Below are positions 7,909-14,537 of a DNA stretch of 64,000 nt, piece by piece. Origin of the DNA: Vibrio pectenicida (GTDB taxonomy: Bacteria > Pseudomonadota > Gammaproteobacteria > Enterobacterales > Vibrionaceae); assembly GCA_024347015.1 (NCBI GenBank), contig AP024889.1, positions 2,480,001-2,544,000 of the forward strand, read 5' to 3'. Under the pieces are notes generated by a model. The model did no database searches. It saw only the letters and a program-made list of their open reading frames with translations, and was not told the origin of the DNA. The first letter of the stretch is position 1. The number at the start of each line of letters is the position of its first letter. Both the position numbers and the translations under genes were made by a program.

Positions 7909-9093
7909 TTACCAGGTTAAGCAAGCATTAATAATTTTTGCTGCTTGTAGAGGGGGAAGCTCACTCCCTTCTTTGGGTTGCTTATCCCACTCCTGATCTA
8001 GAGATAATTCTAATCCATTGAGTGATTGGGACTTACCATCTAGTAATAGAACCTTCTCTCTCTCTTGGTTATATACAAGATTTAAAGTGAAGCCCAAATG
8101 CGATTTTGCTTCTTGAATACCTATCTGTTCATCGAAATTATTTGGATGTAATATGCTATACAAATGTTTTATATGCTCTGGTATTCTATTTACTCCATCT
8201 TTGTAGGCTGGAAAATTAAATTGTCCTTTATGCACATCAATTAAATCTTTTCTAATAAGAGATTGAGGGTTGGTTGGGAATTTCACCGGTTCATAACCAC
8301 CCATAACTTTATGCTTCAAAGAGTTTAATACAAATATATTATGCTTTTTATCTCTTGGAATATTAGGAAGTAAATTTATTTTACCACTCTCTTTATTTAC
8401 CACACCACTGAAAGAAATAAATTCTCCTTTATTTATATCATAAAGTGCCTCTTTTAGTCGCAGGACTGATTCACTATCCAAACTAAAAATCTCTGAGGAT
8501 TCAATATTTAGATTAGAGCTTGATCTATTAAACTTTATGCTATCTATACCTTTTTCAATCATCTTATCTTGAATTGGGGATTTTTCGGAAAATAACAAAT
8601 TATAGGTATGAGTGTAACTAATGGCTAATTCATTTAATACTTTATTTAGGTTAAATGATTCTTGAGTTGGTTGTGTAAGTGAGTCAGTTTCTTCTATGAA
8701 TATTGTATTGTATTTTACAAACCCATATTGATTCGACATCTTATCTATAACTGATTTTAATTCCGATGTTTTTAACTGACTAGAGGGAGCAACAATAATT
8801 AATGGTTCATATAGATCACTGATTTTGTGTTCTTGACAACTGTGATATAAACCAATATTAATGTCAGTTAATTCTCCTTTTTGCACTTGGGTAGGAGCAA
8901 TGAATACATTACCAAGACTACTATGAGTGCAAATACCGGTATTATCTGAAAGAGTATCATCAGTATTAGAACTATATGGGTTGATTACCACTACATCTCT
9001 TTTTTTATTAAGTGTGTCTTCATCACATCCAGCAAATGTTTGCGAAGAAATGATAAAAAATAATATATTAGTTAATATTAAATTTATTTTCAT
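7909..9093 (-). CDS. Exported protein of unknown function
   Basis: A 394-residue protein with a clear N-terminal signal peptide (MKINLILTNILFFIISSQTFA). Cleavage by signal peptidase I is likely after A21, but F-A-G-C23 could also act as a loose lipobox, with Asp at +2. The mature part is hydrophilic, rich in Asn, Ser and Ile, with few cysteines (C23, one in ICTHSS, one in HSCQEH, one near the C-terminus in NACLTW). No enzyme motif was recognised. Base composition is strongly AT-rich, unlike the housekeeping genes. The gene lies between repeat copies B and C, consistent with horizontal acquisition. Hairpins follow it. Confidence 0.6.
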   Translation of the reverse strand: MKINLILTNILFFIISSQTFAGCDEDTLNKKRDVVVINPYSSNTDDTLSDNTGICTHSSLGNVFIAPTQVQKGELTDINIGLYHSCQEHKISDLYEPLIIVAPSSQLKTSELKSVIDKMSNQYGFVKYNTIFIEETDSLTQPTQESFNLNKVLNELAISYTHTYNLLFSEKSPIQDKMIEKGIDSIKFNRSSSNLNIESSEIFSLDSESVLRLKEALYDINKGEFISFSGVVNKESGKINLLPNIPRDKKHNIFVLNSLKHKVMGGYEPVKFPTNPQSLIRKDLIDVHKGQFNFPAYKDGVNRIPEHIKHLYSILHPNNFDEQIGIQEAKSHLGFTLNLVYNQEREKVLLLDGKSQSLNGLELSLDQEWDKQPKEGSELPPLQAAKIINACLTW

Positions 9094-9612
9094 CTTTCAA
9101 TAGTATCCTATTAATTTTAGTTTCTGATGATTATCATAAGTAAACATCAAAGGCCTTCGTAATTTTAAATCAGAGTATGTAAGTGTGTTATCAGGTCTTA
9201 CCCTGAATTTGACGAAAAAGCACAATTAAACTAACTGCATATCAATGGGGATATATAGCGTCAATTGTAGGTTAAATTTCGTACAGATATTTGGTTCTAG
9301 ATTAAACATAAAGTGGAGATGCACAATGTAATGGGGTCAAGCTTGCCTTTATAAACATTAGTTTTTCTATACCAAATCTACCCAATGACTTTTACTCAAA
9401 CTTCGACACGCAACATAAAATGGGGCAAAAACATCCCAGCCAAAAAACTGAGCGAGCTACCAGCCATGACTCTAACAGCTACACGCTGACCAAGGTAAAG
9501 TTAAATTTAGGACATACACCAATAGAACTTTACCGGGCAACACTCTTCTATTGACTCAAAGAGTGCTAGCCATTACTTGCTCTTCCTGTAAGAGACTGAA
9601 TTTAAGATAATT
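9094..9612. other. Non-coding stretch with repeat copy C
   Basis: No gene recognised. It contains GGGGTCAAGCTTGC at about 9334-9347, which resembles the GGGGTCAGGTC sequence near 7490 but points the other way, and repeat copy C. Both would fit a decayed mobile element bordering the exported-protein gene. Confidence 0.4.
9494..9534 (+). repeat. Dispersed short repeat, copy C (with inverted ends)
   Basis: This copy is bounded by GGTAAAGTT (9494-9502) and its exact reverse complement AACTTTACC (9526-9534), and the interior TTAGGACATACACCAATAG matches copies A and B. It looks like the most complete copy; the other two keep only part of the inverted ends. Confidence 0.6.
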
Positions 9613-10068
9613 ATGAGTATCACTACAAAAATTAACAACAAAATAAAGGTGGAAGACTTATATCTTTCGCTAAAACTTACCAATGGGGAACAAAGCCAGA
9701 TTATCTCCAATATGCCTTGCGCTTACAAAGACATCTATTACCAAAATCAATACGATAAAATTGATGACACGTTTGATTTCACTGAGCAAAACCCTGGCCG
9801 AGTTTGTTATCCAAATGAATTGGGGGAATATACCTCAAACTACATTAAAAAAATGGCAGGCCACGGATACTACAACCTTTTTTCCTTTTCATTGAGTCAT
9901 AGAAACCAGTCTATCTCATGTATTGTCACCGTCCCATGGAAACCGCACGATAATCAACTTCATTTTAGTGAATTGAGAGACAAAGTGATAAACTCGACGA
10001 AAACTATAATACGTGAATTTAGTCAATATCCCGAGTTAGCTGATATAGACTTAGCACTTAGCACTTAG
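9613..10068 (+). CDS. LuxR-type autoinducer-binding domain protein lacking a DNA-binding domain
   Basis: A 151-residue protein resembling the N-terminal ligand-binding half of LuxR-family regulators. The segment ISNMPCAYKDIYYQNQYDKI aligns with ISNLPSDVKKIYRKENLYLI in the broken regulator at 10076-10817, matching the family pattern 'SN.P..W...Y....Y..iDP'. No helix-turn-helix follows: the frame ends inside a 7-bp tandem repeat (10050-10076). It may sequester a ligand, act as a dominant-negative partner, or be a decayed fragment. It converges on the broken LuxR gene. The ribosome binding site is weak. Confidence 0.5.
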   Translation: MSITTKINNKIKVEDLYLSLKLTNGEQSQIISNMPCAYKDIYYQNQYDKIDDTFDFTEQNPGRVCYPNELGEYTSNYIKKMAGHGYYNLFSFSLSHRNQSISCIVTVPWKPHDNQLHFSELRDKVINSTKTIIREFSQYPELADIDLALST

Positions 10069-10076
10069 CACTTAGC
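10050..10076 (+). repeat. 7-bp tandem repeat (CTTAGCA)3-CTTAGC
   Basis: Three full units and one partial unit of CTTAGCA. The array carries the last codons and stop of the plus-strand gene and reaches the stop codon of the minus-strand LuxR fragment. Because the unit is not a multiple of three, copy-number change would alter the C-terminus of either frame. Confidence 0.9.
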
Positions 10077-10817
10077 TAAGCTATCCAACCAAGATTGATA
10101 GCTTTTATCGCTGCATCGATGGTTTTTTTTGCCCCTAACTTTAGGCGCGCATTTTTAAGGTTACTATGTACGGTAGATACTTTATATCCAGTAATCTTAG
10201 ATATTTCTGTCACGTCTATCCCATCTTTTGCTAGAGATAAGCATGACAGTTCTCCATAATTAGGCTTTTCAATAGGGCTATCATTAAAGAGCTGTCCTGC
10301 GATTGTCTCTGGATTAAAAATAAGTGGGGACAACTTTACTTCTTCCATTTCTACCGAGATTTCATGAATGTACTTCTTAAGCATGTACTTTGAAAATTTA
10401 ATCACAGCTTTATCTTTAACCTCATTGAAATACAAACTACCTTCCTGACAAAAACTCCCCAGAACAAACGAAACCTTCATCGAAGCAATAATCGAAGATC
10501 TAGCATATAAGTTATTGATATTGAATCATTTTTCTAATTTTTTCGTTAAACTCCACTTCTTGAGGGTCTCTATTATTTTTAGTCATAAACACCCCTTCCT
10601 TATCGTTATTCAACATAGGGTCGATAAGGTATAAGTTCTCCTTTCTATATATTTTCTTTACATCTGAAGGCAAATTTGAAATCACCGATACATTTCTATT
10701 GCTTTCAATATATAAGCTGTATAGGTCAATATTTAATTTTTCTTTCAGTGACTCACAATCAGATTTTATTGCTGAATCTTTTCTGAGCGATAGTTCTGAA
10801 TTCGACTTTTATTTCAT
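10076..10817 (-). pseudogene. LuxR-family regulator, broken by frameshift and early stop
   Basis: The C-terminal 134 codons (10076-10480) encode a GerE/LuxR helix-turn-helix (LSLAKDGIDVTEISKITGYK, then VSTVHSNLKNARLKLGA). Upstream on the same strand, about 10516-10808, another frame encodes the matching autoinducer-binding half, including ISNLPSDVKKIYRKE and LIDPML. Joining them near 10513 by one frameshift gives about 245 residues, the normal LuxR length. The best start, ATG at 10817, is followed by AAA and then TAA (10809-10811). Two lesions therefore separate the sequence from an intact gene. A shortened HTH protein could still be made from the ATG at 10480. No luxI-like synthase is nearby. 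Confidence 0.7.
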
Positions 10818-10861
10818 TGAGTTAACAACTTAATTATTCGGTTTGTGGATATGTACCAATC

Positions 10862-10879
10862 AACCCTAAATTTAGGGTT
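10862..10879. promoter_or_regulatory. 18-bp perfect palindrome upstream of the LuxR-like gene
   Basis: AACCCTAAATTTAGGGTT lies about 45 bp upstream of the LuxR-like start. Its length and position are those of a lux-box-type operator, though the sequence differs from the canonical box. T-rich sequence on the plus side means a weak terminator is also possible. Confidence 0.4.
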
Positions 10880-11369
10880 TTTGTATAAACAGCTTTAACT
10901 TACCCTAAGTTCTTACTACTTCGGGCTGTTCCTAAAATAGTACCGGGTAAGCTCCAAGCCAAATTGTACTATTATCTATAACCTTACTAGGTAAATGCCT
11001 CACAATTCTTTTGTGAGGCAAGCTTTTTAGCTAATTTGTCCGTAGCTCAGCTGCCTTGTTAGATGATGGTTTCCATAATGTATCTCAAAAAGCACTGTAT
11101 CTATTAATTATTATAAAAATCAGAATGTTATTAACATCATCTAACTTGATAATACTAAAGAAGATATTAACAATACATAAGCTTTAGTACCCGAAAACTA
11201 AAAGAAGTTTATAATGACTCAGCCAACTGGACTCAGGAAAAATTTTGTTAACAAAAGAAACACTAATTCAATGGTACTATCTTCCACTGAGTAATATGGG
11301 CTAAATCCTTTATTGAGAAAAAGCGCCCTTACTAAAAATTTCAAGTGTACAAGTCCTCAAGTACATAAA
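10880..11369. other. Non-coding stretch before the AbgT transporter terminator
   Basis: No established gene. It holds the terminator at 10996-11028, which has no known upstream gene, and an 11-bp inverted repeat GTTAGATGATG (11058-11068)/CATCATCTAAC (11135-11145). A 26-codon frame at 11214-11294 was judged too weak to call. Confidence 0.5.
10996..11028 (+). terminator. Orphan intrinsic terminator
   Basis: TGCCTCACAA-TTCTT-TTGTGAGGCA, a perfect 10-bp stem followed by AGCTTTTT. It is oriented for plus-strand transcription, but no plus-strand gene precedes it for over 900 bp, so it may end a small RNA or a long read-through transcript. Confidence 0.75.
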
Positions 11370-11399
11370 AGCCCCTAAACGCCAAAGCGTTTAGGGGCT
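11370..11399 (-). terminator. Terminator of the AbgT-type transporter gene
   Basis: AGCCCCTAAACGC-CAAA-GCGTTTAGGGGCT, a 13-bp perfect stem followed on the minus strand by TTTTATG, 30 nt after the gene's stop codon. Confidence 0.85.
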
Positions 11400-11429
11400 A
11401 AATCGATTAAAGGTTTGGACTTTATATGG

Positions 11430-13016
11430 TTACGGCGTGTAGTAGGTTGCCGCGCCCGGGCCAACAGGTAGGCCAAACACAAATACCCATAGGTAGAAGA
11501 GTAGGCTCCAGCCGACGATAAAACACAGTGAGTAAGGCAGCATAGTGGCGATTAGGGTGCCAATGCCAAGGTTTTTCATATAACGCGTCGCTACAGCCAG
11601 AATAAGGGCGAAGTAGCTCATCATAGGCGTGATAATATTAGTCGCCGAATCACCAATTCGATATGCCGCTTGAATCGTTTCTGGCGCGTAGCCAACTAGC
11701 ATCAACATAGGCACAAAAATAGGTGCAGTGACTGCCCACTGAGCTGAAGCTGAGCCAATCATCAAGTTAATAAAGCCGCACATCAAAATAAAGGCAAAGA
11801 ACAACATAGGCCCTGTTAAGCCAATCTCTTGTAAAAAGCTCGCCCCCGAAACAGCAAACACTTGGCCAAAGTTAGTCCACTTGAAAAAGGCGACAAACTG
11901 GGCGGCGAAAAACACCAGTACAATGTACATACCCATTGAGGACATCGACTTTGACATGGCATCAATCACGTCGCGGTCAGTTTTCATTGTGCCGACAACT
12001 TTACCGTAAACCAGCCCTGGAATCGCAAAAAAGACAAAGATAAAGGCGACAATACTTTTCAAAAATGGTGAACCAGCTACTGTGCCTGCATCGGAGCGTA
12101 AAATGCCATCGGTTGGCACTATGGTCCAAGCCAGCAATGCACATACAACAAGCACGCTCATGCCAGCTAGTTTCATGCCTTTTTTCTCAATCTCATTCAA
12201 TTTGCCCATAGAGTCATTGGACAAATCTTCTGCGGCTTCATCTTCGCTGTACTTGCCAAGCTTAGGCTCAACTATTTTTTCAGTGACAAAAGCGCCCATG
12301 CCGGCGATAAAGAAGGTTGATACAAACATGAAATACCAGTTGACCTCGGGCCCAACCGTATAGCTTGAGTCAATCAGCTGTGCAGCCGTTTCCGTGATCC
12401 CTGAAAGCAATGGATCAACCGTGCCAATCAGCAAGTTAGCCGAATAGCCGCCAGAGACACCAGCAAAAGCAGCGGCAAGGCCAGCTAGAGGGTGGCGACC
12501 CAAAGAATGAAATAGCATGGCTGCAAGAGGAATAAGCACTACATAGCCAAGCTCTGAAGCCGTATTAGAGATAATGCCCGCAAAGACAACGGTGATGGTG
12601 ACCATGCGCTTTGAAGCGCCCATGACCATCCCACGCATCACAGCCGAAAGCAGCCCTGAGTATTCGGCAACCGCAACGCCCAATAGCGCAACTAGAACGG
12701 TTCCAAGCGGCGCAAAGCCAACAAAGTTTTTCACTAAGTTGGTTACAATTAACTCAAGGCCATCAGCATTGAGCAGACTCACTGCGTGAATCATGCCGTC
12801 AGCGGCTCGCCCTTTTACACCTTCAGGCCTTGGGTCAATAACAGAAAGTTCAAAATATCCAGCAATGCCTGATGTGACCAATACCGTAGCGCAAAGGATC
12901 ACAAACAATGTGATGGGGTGAGGCAGTAGATTGCCTAAGTACTCAACCATATCTAAAAAGCGCGTGAATATCGGCTTTTTAGGTGAGTTAGGTGTAACTG
13001 AAGCAGATGACGTCAT
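11430..13016 (-). CDS. AbgT-family transporter (p-aminobenzoyl-glutamate-type)
   Basis: A 528-residue inner-membrane protein with roughly a dozen hydrophobic segments. Family features include an N-terminal EYLGNLLPHPITLF segment, GFAPLGTVLVALLGVAVAEYSGL, and helical-hairpin sequences such as GIISNTASELGYVVLIPLAA and RIGDSATNIITPM. AbgT members import p-aminobenzoyl-glutamate or export sulfonamide-like antimetabolites; which one applies here is not clear. No abgA/abgB peptidase genes are adjacent, so the usual folate-breakdown operon is absent. AAGGAGGG lies before the ATG. Its codon use is more typical of the chromosome than the island to its left. Confidence 0.85.
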   Translation of the reverse strand: MTSSASVTPNSPKKPIFTRFLDMVEYLGNLLPHPITLFVILCATVLVTSGIAGYFELSVIDPRPEGVKGRAADGMIHAVSLLNADGLELIVTNLVKNFVGFAPLGTVLVALLGVAVAEYSGLLSAVMRGMVMGASKRMVTITVVFAGIISNTASELGYVVLIPLAAMLFHSLGRHPLAGLAAAFAGVSGGYSANLLIGTVDPLLSGITETAAQLIDSSYTVGPEVNWYFMFVSTFFIAGMGAFVTEKIVEPKLGKYSEDEAAEDLSNDSMGKLNEIEKKGMKLAGMSVLVVCALLAWTIVPTDGILRSDAGTVAGSPFLKSIVAFIFVFFAIPGLVYGKVVGTMKTDRDVIDAMSKSMSSMGMYIVLVFFAAQFVAFFKWTNFGQVFAVSGASFLQEIGLTGPMLFFAFILMCGFINLMIGSASAQWAVTAPIFVPMLMLVGYAPETIQAAYRIGDSATNIITPMMSYFALILAVATRYMKNLGIGTLIATMLPYSLCFIVGWSLLFYLWVFVFGLPVGPGAATYYTP

Positions 13017-13231
13017 CTGTTCCCTCCTTGTAAGTAGTTACTGCACTTTGTAACAATTTGCCAACAAAGTTTGTGAAGGTTACTCAACAAAGAAATCAAT
13101 TAAAAGTCGTAAATGTAACAAAGCGTTAGTCTGATCATGATATCTCAGGGAATAAAACCCTAAAGTTAGTGATATACCCCATGCAATCGACAATAATCAA
13201 TACAATCAGTTACACCACTAACTTGGGTTAC

Positions 13232-13357
13232 TCAGCGCTGAACCGCTTTAAAGCGTGGGTTAGCTTTGCAAATCACATACAGCCTCCCTTTTCTCTTCAC
13301 AATTTGGCAATCCGGATGGCGATTTTTAGCACTCTTGAGAGATTTTAGTACTTTCAT
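13232..13357 (-). CDS. rpmJ2: 50S ribosomal protein L36, zinc-independent paralogue
   Basis: A 41-residue basic protein ([17 protein letters not shown]..., then ...[11 protein letters not shown]), too short for most gene callers. It matches the alternative L36 (YkgO type), which lacks the full CxxC..CxxxxH zinc ligands of the standard L36. It starts immediately after the stop of rpmE2, so the two form one operon. Both replace zinc-containing ribosomal proteins when zinc is scarce, and the Zur box in front of rpmE2 fits this. Confidence 0.9.
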   Translation of the reverse strand: MKVLKSLKSAKNRHPDCQIVKRKGRLYVICKANPRFKAVQR

Positions 13358-13618
13358 TTACTCGTCTCCTTTCGCAAATTGTCCAAAGCGACGCTTAAAG
13401 TTAGCCACTCGCCCTTCCTGATGTATAACACGCTGTTTACCAGTGTAAAAAGGATGTGATTTAGATGAAACCTCAATGGTAAAATAGGGGTAGGTGTTAC
13501 CATCTTGCCACTCGATCGTACGATCGGTGTTTAATGTCGACCCAATTAAAAAATATTCATCAATACTGGTATCATGAAATACCACGGTTCTGTATTCAGG
13601 GTGAATGTTATCTTGCAT
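13358..13618 (-). CDS. rpmE2: 50S ribosomal protein L31, type B (zinc-independent)
   Basis: An 86-residue L31[19 protein letters not shown] start, central [13 protein letters not shown] and FKRRFG near the end. The CxxC zinc ribbon of standard L31 is absent. It is the first gene of the rpmE2-rpmJ2 pair. Swapping in this form lets the cell release zinc held in ribosomes. A good Zur-like operator lies 19-41 bp upstream of the start, so expression is expected under zinc limitation. Confidence 0.95.
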   Translation of the reverse strand: MQDNIHPEYRTVVFHDTSIDEYFLIGSTLNTDRTIEWQDGNTYPYFTIEVSSKSHPFYTGKQRVIHQEGRVANFKRRFGQFAKGDE

Positions 13619-13636
13619 AAATACTCGTCCATATTC

Positions 13637-13659
13637 GATATGTTATAACATAACAAATG
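13637..13659. promoter_or_regulatory. Zur-like operator upstream of rpmE2-rpmJ2
   Basis: The 23-bp site centred on TGTTATAACATAACA agrees at about 18 of 22 defined positions with the gammaproteobacterial Zur consensus GAAATGTTATA-N-TATAACATTTC. It lies where a repressor would block the rpmE2 promoter. Confidence 0.8.
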
Positions 13660-13732
13660 ATAACGACTATCAACAAGTATTGCTAGTCTTTTTGTGGTAC
13701 TTTTATTGCCCCCCTTGCCCTGAGAGAAAAAT

Positions 13733-14428
13733 ATGTATTCTGTAAAACCAATCGGTTTTATTGAAAGTCCCTATAAAGAAAAGTTTGCAGTGCCTCGCCA
13801 ACCTAATTTGGTTTCAGCTGCATCCTCTCGAGTCAAATTATTGGGAGAAGCCAATAATCCTGAAGCCGTGAGAAGCCTAGAGCAGTTTTCACATCTTTGG
13901 CTGCTATTTCTATTTGATCAAAATTTAGAAGCCGGATGGAAACCTACTGTTAGACCACCAAGATTAGGTGGTAATGAGCGTGTGGGGGTGTTTGCGTCTC
14001 GTTCTACTTTTAGGCCCAATGGTATAGGTATGTCAGCGGTTGAAATGAAAGGCATCACTAAAATGGGGGAACAAATCTATATCGAGCTAGGTAACGTCGA
14101 CTTAGTTAATAATACGCCGATTCTCGATATCAAACCCTATATTCCCTACTCAGACTCTATTGCTTGTGCCAATGGTGGCTACGCTGAAGAAGAACCCATA
14201 ACTTTGCCTATTAACTTCTCATCAGAAGCGCTTCACATAATAAAACAACGCAGTGATGCCAGTACCGTTAAAACAGTCATCGAACAAGTTCTGGCGCAAG
14301 ATCCAAGGCCAGCTTATAAAAAAAACAAGCCTGACACTAAAGAATATGCCGTCAATTTATTCGATTTAAACGTAAAATTTATCGTCAAAAATGACTTAAT
14401 TACCGTTACTGACATTGAGTGCTTTTGA
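13733..14428 (+). CDS. trmO: tRNA N6-methyltransferase TrmO (TsaA family)
   Basis: A 231-residue protein with the TsaA-like beta-barrel domain at residues 1-140 (GFIESPYKEKFAVPRQP, RPPRLGGN, RPNGIGMSAVEM, DIKPYIPYSDS) and the C-terminal extension of the E. coli type. TrmO adds the N6 methyl group to t6A37 in tRNA-Thr(GGU), using S-adenosylmethionine. It directly precedes proS, as in many gammaproteobacteria. The A-rich leader GAGAGAAAAAT carries the ribosome binding site. Confidence 0.9.
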   Translation: MYSVKPIGFIESPYKEKFAVPRQPNLVSAASSRVKLLGEANNPEAVRSLEQFSHLWLLFLFDQNLEAGWKPTVRPPRLGGNERVGVFASRSTFRPNGIGMSAVEMKGITKMGEQIYIELGNVDLVNNTPILDIKPYIPYSDSIACANGGYAEEEPITLPINFSSEALHIIKQRSDASTVKTVIEQVLAQDPRPAYKKNKPDTKEYAVNLFDLNVKFIVKNDLITVTDIECF

Positions 14429-14537
14429 CAAAGGCTTTTGGCTGATATTATAAACGGCTGACTATTTCCCTGATGGAAATAAAATACTCCGACCCATTTT
14501 GGTTGGAGACACTAACTTTAACAAACGGATAAAATTA

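Noticed and set aside
11038..11064. tRNA-like stretch TCCGTAGCTCAGCTG resembling the 5' half of a tRNA
   Set aside because: No anticodon arm, T-arm or matching acceptor 3' strand follows, so it is not a tRNA gene; an 11-base match can occur by chance.
11058..11145. Integron attC site
   Set aside because: Core-like ends are in the wrong order for one attC and no internal imperfect palindrome with L-boxes is present.
11214..11294. 26-codon frame MTQPTGLRKNF...
   Set aside because: Weak ribosome binding site, no family character and no conservation evidence; kept out of the gene list.
12082..12363. Open frame antisense to the AbgT-type gene
   Set aside because: It is a by-product of GC-rich codon use in the real gene, with no ribosome binding site or domain.
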